From the NCBI GenBank assembly GCA_948146395.1, contig OX411545.1, positions 20,839,526 through 20,903,525 on the forward strand: a stretch of 64,000 nucleotides of DNA, read 5' to 3'. Both the position numbers and the translations under genes were made by a program. Positions 36,401 through 48,400 of this stretch are shown piece by piece. The notes under the pieces are model-generated. The model searched no databases, had not been told where the DNA came from, and was given only the letters and a program-made list of their open reading frames with translations. The first letter of the stretch is position 1; every line of letters begins with the position of its first letter. Source of the DNA: Fragum whitleyi. Taxonomy: Eukaryota > Mollusca > Bivalvia > Cardiida > Cardiidae.

Positions 36401-39400
36401 GGCCACTTCTCTGTCGACAAGTAAATACCATAGCAAATCTTGATACAGTACTAAAAAGATCTAGGAGAAATGTCATTCTATTGTTTGTATCAAAGGGGAG
36501 AAAACATTGTCTATGATGAAGAAAATGCTGGGTAACAGCATTTTCATTAAAAACATTTTTTTTCTCATATTTATAAATTCATTGTCCGCAAGTTCATTTT
36601 GATCCTAGACAAGTAGGAAATTGACTTTTACTTGTCCATGGACAAGTGGAGAAAAGTCATATTTCCACACCCCTGGTTGTCGAAGTAAAAAGCATAGGGG
36701 TGCTACTATTAGGGAGGGTGCTATTGTAAGGGGAAACATGGTATCTCTTCTCCAATTTGAAAGCTTAGAAAAAAAATGAGAGGTAAAAATGAGAGGTGTT
36801 TTTAAAGAATTAAATTCGGGTTTAAGTGGCCCTGATAAGTACAAATATTTATAATAATGCATGTTTACTATCATTCTCAATCTACAATATAGCTCTTACA
36901 TGCTGAAACCAGAGAATATTCCTGCTTGTGTAGGAGATATTAGTCACAAAGATCAGCCTGCACATTTTTGCATTCTGATCTTAGTCTATACCGAATGATT
37001 TTCATTTTCAAACCAGAAATGAATAGAAAAATTTTCAAAATACATGCTGAATCACAATCTTTAATGCAATTTTGCTACATTTTTATTCAGCATAACAAAA
37101 TAAGCAGTAATGATAAACTTAAGATATGTTTGTAGATATGTAGGTGTTAAGTAATTAGTTTTTCAAGTAATATTGGCATCTGCTACATAAATTTTCTAAG
37201 TCATTTTTAAATCGGAGATTTATACCGGTTTCCAGAAATCCAGTCTGTTTGACCCAGTACATTTTTACCTTTATCTTCTGAGCAATGTGTTCAAACCAAA
37301 TAATGTGTTTTCAAACACCGAAGAAACGGCCTTTTCAGTCACAATCTACAAACTTTGTTATTATCTTATTTACTTTTCTACAAATAGAGAAGATGCTAAT
37401 ACAAAATTTGATGTAATTTTCGCTTTTAGTAATTACCAGTTAGTATTTTCAGTGTTTATAACAAGATTTTCGGTTGAGTAAAGGAGTTGAAACGTACAAT
37501 AGGTTAACTGTAAAATAAATTTGTAGCACTTACAATATTACTACTCTGTTTTTTTTCTTGAACGGTCATTTACCAGTTGTAGGGCTGACAACCAATCAAA
37601 TTCTGTTATGATTATCACTCGGTCAAAACCCACGCGTAAATTCACACCACGTTGTAGATGCAATAGACATCGTCTGCTCGAAATGTGTCAATTAAGTTGT
37701 TTGTCATTGGTCAATGGTCGTCTGCACTCTAACAGGGAGCGTGGGAAGTCTACTGGTGGAATGGGTACTGTTGACTATGTGTTAACAAATAGAAATAATT
37801 TTGTAATTTTGAAACATTTGATTTCAATGAGCACTCTGATCACGCTCCAATCCTATTTACAATAAATTCAAATTTGAGTATGAAGAAGAATTATTCAACA
37901 ACAAATAAACCGACAAAAACATACGATAAACTGATATAGGATAGCAGTAAGAGCGATCTATTTTTAGAATAACTCATGAATAATCATAGAGTGCTGCTAG
38001 ATTTAATCGATTGGTCAGAAAGCAAAGATATAAATAGCATAGTTGCCGATTTCACGTGTTTCTTGAGGGAAAATGCATTTATAGTATTTGGGAAAACCCA
38101 ATGCTTGAAAAACAAACATGTTGGTAATCAAAATTGTAAATAGCTTAATGAAAAATGTTTTGTTCCTAAACAGGCTTTTAAACTCTAGAGAGAGGAATAA
38201 TATTAACAGACAAGCTTTTAGCTTGGCGTGTGCTCATTATAACAACGTAAAAAAAATCTGCTAAGAAATAATTTAGACTAGCAGAGGGCTATCGAATCAG
38301 CAAACTTTCAAAATCGGACCCACGAGGTTGGATGAGCTGGCGATGTCCTCGAAAAGATGAAGTGTTAAGACAAAAAACTCACAAATTGGGCAAATATTTT
38401 ACCAACTTTTATTGTCCAAATTTGAGCCCTTTTGATTGGCGAATTATTGCACTATCCCAGCCTCTCAATGATGTCCGATTTACAGTGCTGACAGCACTTT
38501 GATTCAGATTTTTACTCACCATTAATCCTTTCCTACACAATCACATTTTTGACGCTCCTGAAAATTGAAGAAAACCACAGGGAAATGTCCCGCTGATTTT
38601 TTTTTAGAACATATAATATGTTCTAAAAAAAATCAGTGGGACATTTCCCTGTGAAGAAAACATTATGGAAAATGAAGAAATTGCTTTTCACAAGCTTTGG
38701 AAAATGACGAAATTACTTTTCACAAGTAATTTCTTCTTTTTTCTGTAATGTTTTCTTCCATTGACTTAGTATACAAAGACCTTTCAAAAAGTTTTTCTTT
38801 TTCCATAATGTTTTCTTCCATAGACTTAGTATCATTGACAAAGATCTTTCAAAAAGTTTATCAACCATTAATTGTAGTCTGCAACTTCTATCAATTTGGA
38901 CCGGCCTAAAATTTTGTAGTCAGGTCATGGTTAAATGCATTGGGTGTAACTTCAAAAGTCATGATTGTTTGCTGAAGGGGTTTCCAACTCTTTTCATAGT
39001 TCAAGTATTATTTGATCTAATGATTTTACCTGTTAGTTTTACTATAACTGTATGATTCATTACATGCACTCACATCTGCATGTTTTCTTGCCCAAGGAGG
39101 TGTTTTCATCACTCCCTTCTAAGCCATTGTCATAGCGCAGTGATAGGGGCTTAGACTATCATTCTAAAGGTCCTGTGTTTGCACTCATTCTGTCCAACTA
39201 CTTTTCTCACACCAATAGGTCTTTACTAGTAGACCTGTTTTAGATAGTAACTGGAGGTTAGGAAAGGATGTAATGGTAGAACTGGTGTGAGAAATGGTTG
39301 TAAATATCGACATCAAATAACAATGATAAGATTTTAAAACATACCATATACATGTAATTGACAATTGCATAAATTACAAGAAAATGGAATCACCAGTAGC

Positions 39401-42400
39401 CTTGTTATGCCAGACTGCGCAGACTAACTAGGGTCGAAACTTTTCGCTCTTTACTAATTTTCTGAAACTAGAATAATTGATCTACCTTCCTGTTAAAGAA
39501 TATTCAAAATACAACCTCTGGTTGGCCTGTTTTAGAACTACATGTTATATACAACATAACTTCAAATGAATTCTTTTTAATTTTTGTCATTATTGGATAT
39601 TCATTGAAATAAATGGTTTGTCAGTGTATTACCATCGAAAATAACAATCCATACAATCAAGAGAAACAAAACTGTAAATGTATTTTAGAATTACATCTAG
39701 TTTTGGCCTTATCCCACAAATGCAGCCAAGCAATGGCACCATTAATTTGCATGCTGAGTGCTATTTTTCATGTTATGTAATGATTTATGCATGATGTAGA
39801 ATATTTTGTTTGTTTATTGTGGCTTACTTGTATTTTCTAGCGAATGGCATTCCCATTTCCACAGACAGTGAAGATTCATTCAATATAGGCAAGTCCAAGA
39901 TTACAACTTTTGTACTCTGAGTATAGGTTGCTTTTCTAGGCTATCTTGCTTTCTTTTATACATAACTTTCTGTACTTTTTTCATTTAATTATTAAAGTGG
40001 TATAATGGTAGTCTTTCTTTCATATGGAGAACTTTGGATTGAACTAATACAGGGCTTGTGCTAACTTTTTAAATTTGGGAGTCATTGACCCATTGACCAG
40101 GTATGAACTGTTCCAAATTTGGATTTTCTGCGCCCCTGCCCAAAGGTCTACCACTGGAATTTCTGCATAAAAACTCTTATGAATCCTTATAGTGTATTAT
40201 ACGCCAAAACTCATACTAAGAATTTTGGCATTAATGGATACGCAATAATGTTAAAGAATCCTTGCTCAATTTTGTGTTACCAAAACTAAGTTTTATAGTC
40301 GAATATATGCATGTTTTTATTATTGTGGATTTTCTTGCATATTGGTATGTAGATTTCTATAGGCAATGAGGAAGAAGTGTGCATATTGATGGCTCAGTGT
40401 GACACAGTTATAACTACCTACAAATATATAGGCAGTTATAACTGTTTTGGACTGATATGTAAGAGGGAAATTTCATACCCAACCTTTAATCATAACACAA
40501 AAAATCCTAGGGTGGAAAAATGGCACCGGGGCGCAGAAAATCCAAATTGGGAAGCATTCATAACTCCATTGACCATAAAATTCTGGGAGTCAAAACTTGG
40601 TTTGTAGGGGTCAAAAAAGAGCAAAGTAATCTTAATAACTGAAACAATAGAAAACAAAAAAGTGTAGACACACTTTATTGTTTATGTTGTTTCATTTATA
40701 TAGATCTTTTGTAATACTGTAGACCTAGAAAAATTTGCGGCTAGAAATGTTTGTGATTTCGTAATATCAAGCCATTTCGAGGCAATATAAGTTGGCGGAT
40801 TCTTAGTACCCGCAAATACTGCAAAATATAAAACACTACGGAACATTTGCATGTTTAGGCCTACTAGGTATGTGTTTATCATGGGCGAAAAGGTTTTATC
40901 AACAAAACAAACAAATTAACCAGCTAATGGAAGCTGTACGGTTTCTGTCTTATGCTCGCCAATCAACGGGTTTATGTAATCAATCGATTTCAATAAAGCG
41001 ATTGTTGAAGTTCACACATAATACTGATAAATTTCAACAGTTTGTGACATTGTTTTGCAAGATTAACACCTTTTTGCATATACTGTCACCAAATAACTAT
41101 CGAAATAAAAAAGCTATAAATAGCTAGGGATATTGTTTACTTAGCACCGAATTAAAACATGCAACCAGGAAATCATATTATGCAAAATTGATCACCACAG
41201 CTTTTTAAAAAAAAAAACCTAATATTAAAAAAGACAGTTTTAAAAGTGACTTGCATCACTCGGGTATATCGGTGACTCCCTTTCATCAGTGCTTGGTAAT
41301 TTTATATTGACTCCAGACGTCTTGCTAAAGGTCATAAAATTTCAATTTCAATTTATTATTTGTCTAATTGTTATTTTCTCAGAAGGAAACTTGCAAATGT
41401 GATTAAAGTTCACTTTTTCATGATGAGTGGGCTATTCGCGGCATTTAAAGTTCGCATTTTCATCCCTCCCGCGAATCACGCGAACTTAAATCATGCAAAA
41501 TCATTTCTAGGTTTACAGTAGTAAGACGAAAAACAATTGATCTATATAATCTTTAATATTGCATAAGTTGCACCAAAATTGCATCAAAATCAAATTCCTG
41601 AAAGCTCAATGAATGCAGCAATTCTGGGTATTTTATATCAATCAGTTGAGCTGAATACTAGAAATAAGCTTCATTGTGCCTCTTTTGTAATGGTACCACA
41701 ACTTGCTTATTAGACTAACAAAAATCTAGCTGACAGAAGGAAAAAGAACAGAAAATTGGGTAATAAGAGCCAATGATTAAAAAGATAGTTTTAGATATAA
41801 TAGATTAAGTATCAATCTTACCATTTTCAAAAAAGAAACCCAAATGCTTCCCATTTTGATTTTTAGCTCCACTGGCTGAAAGCCACGGGGGCTATTGTCA
41901 TGGCGTTGTGTCCGTCGGGCGTCTGTCCATCAATCCGTGCGTACATGCGTCCGGTCATAAACTTTTCTTTAATAATCTTCTCCTCAGAAACTACTGGATG
42001 AATTTCAACCAAACTTCACTGGAATGACCCTTGGATGACCCTCTTTCATAGTTGTTCAAGAAATTTTGATCCAATGAAAAACATGGATTTAATGGGCGTG
42101 GCTAATTTCTAAATATGGTAAAAAGTGAGTTTTCTCAGATTCTAATCAATGGATACCAATTAAATTTTACATGAATGATCCTTGGGTGGCCCTTTATCAG
42201 TCTACAAAAAATCATTGTGATTGGATGGAAAATATGCATTTTATGGGCGGAGGTCAATTCTCTATATGTTATATAGTGGTAACTTTGAAAATCATTTTCC
42301 AAGAATGTAACTGATAGATATCAACCAAATTTCACTGGAATGATCCTTGATTGACCCTTTATCAGTCTACAAAAAATCACTGTGATCGGATGAAAAATAT

Positions 42401-45400
42401 GTATTTATGGGCAGAGGTCATTTCTCTTTATGTTATATAGTGGAAAATTTGAAAATCATTTTCTCAGAATCTAATTTTTGGATATCAACCAAATTTCACT
42501 GGAATGATCCTTGAGTGACCCTTTATCATTGTACCAAAAATCATTTTGATTGGATGAAAAATATGTATTTTATGTGCGGAGGTCATTTCTCAATATGTTA
42601 GATAGTGGAAACTATGAAAATCATTTTCTCAGAATGTAACTGATGGATATCAATCAAACATTTTTGGTATGACCTTTGGGTGACTCATTATCATGCAGCC
42701 AAAAATTATTTTGATTTGATGAAAAATATGTCTTTTAAGAGTGGAGGTCATTTCTCTATTTGTTAAATAGTAGAAACTTTGAAAATCATTTCAACATCAG
42801 TGGAACCTCAAATATCTAAAAATCTAGTCAAAACATTTATTTGTTTTTACAAGAATTTCAAGCCTGTGGAGCGACACAAGCCATTCATGGCTTTCTAGTT
42901 GAAGAATTGCTAAATAAATGAATGATAATGAAAGTTCAGACTGGGTAAAAAAGGGGACTTATCAACAAAATTGAGTAAAGTTGGTAGATAATGCATGTTT
43001 TTAGCTCACCTGAGCACGAAGTGCTCAAGGGAGCTATTGTGATCTATCAATGTCCGGCGTCCGTCTGTCCATCTGTCCGTCACGGCGTCAACTTTTTCTT
43101 TAAAAGACATCTCCTCCAAAACTTAGGAGACAAAATACCAGCCCGATTAGCTCAGTTTGTAGAGTACCGGACTTCAAAACCATTGAATTCCGACGGCGTG
43201 TGTTCGATTCCCGGGCTGGTACACTAGCAAAAACTAATTGTATTTCGATGAGACGTTAAACCGAGGCCCCGTGAGACGGTGCTTTACAACGAGCATGTTA
43301 AAGAACCATGGCGGATCTCAGCAGTAGTTTCGTCATGTATCCTTGCACTATCCCCCGTAACAATTAACCGTCTTCTGGGGGTGTCGCTCATATGGTCATG
43401 TGCTACGGTAGCAACGATAAATAAACGGGAATACACACACCATATCACTGGAAAAGGGGCCTTAATGACAATTTTCTCAACAATCTCTTTAAACGACATC
43501 TCCTCCTAAACTTATGAGTCAAAATCAACCAAACTTGGCAGAAATATTCCTTGGGTGGTCCCTTGTAAATATTGCTAAATTTGAAAGGATCCGTCCCATA
43601 TCATGGGAAAAGGGGCCTAAATGACAAATTGCTAATTTACACTCTAGAAGCCACAAATATCGTCCAATCTTCATGAAACTAGGTCAGAATGTTTGTTAGG
43701 TCATGAGAATGAAGTCTATTGAAAATGGAAAGGATCTGTGCCATATCACGGGAAAAGGGGCCTTAATGACAATTTTGTCAACAATCTCTTTTAACGACAT
43801 CTCCTCCTAAACTTATGAGTCAAAATCAACCAAACTTGGCTGAAATATTCCTTGGGTGGTCCCTTGTAAATATTGCTAAATTTGAAAGGATCCGTCCCAT
43901 ATCATGGGAAAAGGGGCCTAAATGACAAATTGCTAATTTACACTCAAGAAGCCAAAAATATGGTCCAATCTTCATGAAACTAGGTCAGAATGTTTGTTAG
44001 GTCATGAGGATGAAGTTTATTGAAAATACGAAGGATCTATGCCATATCACCGGAAAATGGGCCTTAATGACAATTTTGTCAACAATCTCTTTAAACGACA
44101 TCTCCTCCTAAATTTATTAGTCAAAATCAACCAAACTTGGCAGAAATATTCCTTTGGTGGTCCCTTGTGAAAAGGGGCCTAAATGACAAATTGCTTATTT
44201 ACACTCTAGAAGCCACAAATATGGTCCAATCTTCATGAAACTTTTTCAGAATGTTTGTTAGGTCATGAGGATGAACTCTTTTGAAAATGGGAAGGATCTG
44301 TGCAATATCACGAGAAAAGGGACCTTAATGACAATTTTCTTGTAAGAGTACCAGACACCACAAATATGGTCCAATCTTCATGAAACTTGGTCAAAATGTT
44401 TGCCAGGTCACAAGAATGAACTCTGTTGAAAATGGGAAGGTTCATGCCATATCATAGGAAAAGGGGTCTTAATGATAATTTACTTGAAATATCAGGTGAG
44501 CAACTTAGGGCCCTCAGGGTCCTTTTGTTTTAAAAAAAAAAACGGTTCTTTATTAAAATCTATTGATGTTACTATATTTTCCTAATAAACGCTCCCAGGA
44601 GCTATTCATAGCATGGTCAGGGAGCTTTTATTTAGTATCAATTTGATAATTTAAAAAAATCATCAAATTGGTGTCTTTTAGGCCCTTTCCTCTTTAATTT
44701 GAGTCGAGATTTCCTCTAAACAATCATATAAATGGTTATTTAGAGGAAATTTGCCTCAAATTTGAGAAGAGGTCTCAAAAAGGTTCTTAAAGTTTAGGCA
44801 TTTGAAGTTAATTTTCTTAGTTATAAATGTAGGTGTGCTACTATTAGGGGGAGTGCCTTTATAAGAGGAAATACAGTATTCAAATTTCATAATCAAAATT
44901 TAAAATGAATATTTGAATTAATAACCAGTGGATAACCTGCTAGGGTCCTCAAAGTTTAATAAGATTTCAACAAAACTTCACAACCTTTGTGGGATAGCAG
45001 CTGGAGGCTAGGAATGTGACAAGTACCACAAATCAATTGTTAGGTGCTCCAGCCGCAGTGATATTACTGAAAAAATGTTGAAAGTGGCGTAAAACCCCAT
45101 CTAAACAAACAAACAAATTAGGCAAATAATGAAAAGCTTCTGTTGGTGTGAATGCACATAATGATGATAATTACTATAGTTCAACCGCGGTATACGAAAA
45201 CGCGGGAAATTGTGGAATAGCCAGAAGTAGGGGTGGACTTAACTGAAATTTATCAAACGTGAGATAACGGTACTTAATTACAAATGTAATCACGTACCCG
45301 GTATATACTGATCTAGTAAAGACACTCATCAAGAAAAACACTTTTTTTCTCCAAATGGATATTCAATGCCGTTTGACGTTTCAATTTTAGTTTCTAAATG

Positions 45401-48400
45401 ATGAAGTCGATTTCGAAAGCATGTTACTTTTACTCTATTACACATGAAGTTCATATATGTAATTCAAAGGATGTTTAGAAAACCAGTAGTTTTGTGTTTC
45501 TGTGATCCTTCGGTATAGTTTAAAAACCGTTAGAGCAAAAAAATCATTGGTCCCAATTTATCTATATTAAACTCGTCGAAAGTTTGTTTATAAACATTCC
45601 GATAGCATGGTTTACCTATAATACATGTACCTTTTCTAAGCTCACTTATTGTCACCTATCGACAGAGGTATAAAATTGTAACTGAAAAGCTATTTTAATT
45701 GGCTCTAAGCGAAACCCTATGTTGTTAGTACTCATTTGAATCAAGATGATTCAAATGAGGATTCAAAATGTTCAATGGGTTTATAAATTGTATTATTGTT
45801 GAAAAATTAATGAAGATTTGCTTTCTCTTTCTGTACTCATATGTATTCTTTTTTTTCTTACTAAATTTCTAATTTGAATTCTTTATCAGAAATAATATGA
45901 CCGATGTTGCGGGAGTGAAATAAATCTGTTGAATTTTTTTGATCTTACACAGGTGTTATTACACTATTGGAATAACAATTTAAATGAGCTAAGAACAGAC
46001 ATCAACTTTATATCTTTGTTGTGAAAATGATGCCATAATGCATTATGATGACCTTTTGATGACGTCAATTGGCAAATATCGTTATATGTTTCACAGAAAG
46101 AGTTGAACTAATATATCTGGAATTTCCTCGATTTATTGTGAAAATTCAAGTCATATTATAAATAGAATTTCAAATTTGTGCTCATAAAACACCAAGTTTA
46201 TTAAACTTGTCATCTAAAACAGATAAATACTAGACACAGCCTCATTTTTATCTGTTTATAGATAACTCATTTAATATATTCGGTATTCAACAACCACTCA
46301 ATCAATATCCTCTATGTACATTCAATATTTCTTTTCTTTCCTGTAGAATGGTCAATGCATTTTCAAATTTTGAAATTGCTGTCTAACTGTATGAAATATT
46401 TGTAAGAAATTTTGATTTTGGAATTTTCCTGCTCTGATTAACCTCAATTATTTTTGCAGAATTTTCTGATGGAGTTTTGATCCAAAGGCCCTTTCTTTGG
46501 ATACATGTATGCACTGTAGTTTAGGACATGTACATGAAATTTTTGAAAGATATTAAAGTTAATCATGGTGTGTTTGTGTGAATTAAAGACCTGGTTTAAG
46601 GAATGTTGTATATTCTGGACCGCTACTGATAAGCTAATTGTTTATCTCTCTGAATCACCCTAGGGGGTCAATCACCCATTATATTCTACACATGGCATTG
46701 ACCATTATTGGTCATCATTATCTCATTAATTAATTTAAAAAAATGAAAAAAAAAAAGAATATTTATAAATTATTGAAGCAGAAATGTCATGATTTTTAAA
46801 AGTCTTTAAAGCTTTATTCATTTTCGACTTATAAAACAATGTGATAAAATAAAATCTGCAAATTAGGAAATAACAAAAAGTGATAAAATGTTCTAGATCT
46901 ATTGAAGGTAGAAATTAAGATACATAAAAAAATTGAACTTGCAGCAATGTAAAGAAAGAATTTATTTCAAAGAAAATATTTTAGTAAAAAAATCCATCCA
47001 AATATGTTATTACCCTCAAAATCGTGCTGCAGAATCGAAACATTGCAGCAAAAGGAGGACATTAATTATCCCCTTTCAATAATTCCAAGTAATTTTATTT
47101 GAGAGTTTCCTTTATATCATAGCTACAGTTACTATGTGAATGAAGAATTATTTTCATAAAATGAAAGTTATTGCATCTTTCATCAGTGTATTTGACGAAG
47201 ATTGAGAGTTAAAAGAACCATCACAAACATTTTTCTTTTCTATGGCAAGTTAATAATTGCAAAATAAAGATAAAACCCATTTATCTAAATGATAGAATAA
47301 ATAAGATATTTAGTTCTTCAAAATAATCTTACCAATAATTAACAAAATACATTTCTCAATAAGTAAAAACCAATATATGCCTGACAGCCTCTGTATGTGT
47401 ATCTCTACATAGAGTATACAAGGTGATTAAGTGATTAAGATAAGGGCCATAAAACCATTAAGATAACAATGGGTGGTTAATTGCATATCTCGTTTGGGGG
47501 GGGGGGGGTCAAATAAAGAAGGATTAAACCAGGTCTTTAACATATTTACTAGAAAAATAATCAGAATGATCCAGTGAAAAATTCTTTGATTTGACATATT
47601 ATATGTTTTACTTCTTTTGTCAAACTTAGGTTATGGCATTTCTTTTATAAGTTCGTATTTGTCACATTTCTTAATCATAGTTGATAAAGTACACTTTGAG
47701 CCAGTGTTTGGCATTTCCAACATTTTTAGATATCCCCCAAATCAAGATTCTGGCCACCCTGAGCCTCCACACGGTCTAATCAGGGTTTTCATTATGTGCT
47801 CTGTGGATAGATCAGGACTCATGCCAATGTTTGAAATAAGAGTCATTGACTCCTTAACCATGAAATTCTACAGGTTAAAACTGAATTTAAAGGGGTCAAA
47901 ATAACAGACAGAGCCAATGATAAGTAGAATTTTGCAGGTTAAGAGTCAGTTGACCTTTTCTTGTAAAATCATTAAGTAAGCAATTAACTAGTATAATATT
48001 AGGTAGTATAAAAGATACATTATTGTGGGATTAGCCAAATTTTGACCATTAGAAATTTTCTCTCAAGGGGGTCAAAATTGTCCCCTTGGGAGATATTCCT
48101 AAGGGTCAATTTAAGATATATTCGGATTTTTAGGGGTCAAACGAAAGCCTGGTTTAAGGATAAAACACGAGCCATGTAGATAATGTCTCAAAGTGTCTAA
48201 ATGGCCCCTGACTCTTCTTAGTACACTGTGTGACTGTCCAAGCTGCACAATGATTGCACTGAGCTACAGTTAAAGGGGGTATTTTGGTTTTCAAATTTAG
48301 ATATTTCATTAGTCCTTGCTTAAACCTGATGTTATTGGTACTCGTTTGAAATATCTCATCAAGACGATTCAAATGAGTACCAATAACCTAGGGTTTCATT

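Larger units (their letters stand above)
40053..41864. mobile_element. CAGGGCTTGTG MITE expanded by nested insertions
   Basis: The left end is CAGGGCTTGTGCTAACTTTT. Family-specific internal sequence resumes after each insertion: CATTGACCATAAAATTCTGG at 40567 and GTAAGACGAAAAACAATTGA at 41521, collinear with the copy at 33530-33894. Insertions at 40100-40566 and 40717-41518 separate the pieces. The right end is not found; the Helitron-like element at 41865 follows. Confidence 0.65.

Noticed and set aside
43138..43222. Functional tRNA gene
   Set aside because: The acceptor stem is perfect but the T stem does not pair, the anticodon arm is irregular, and a SINE body follows.
47496..47508. G-quadruplex from the poly-G run
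   Set aside because: It is a single uninterrupted homopolymer inside a MITE-like element, with variable length expected and no further G-tracts.
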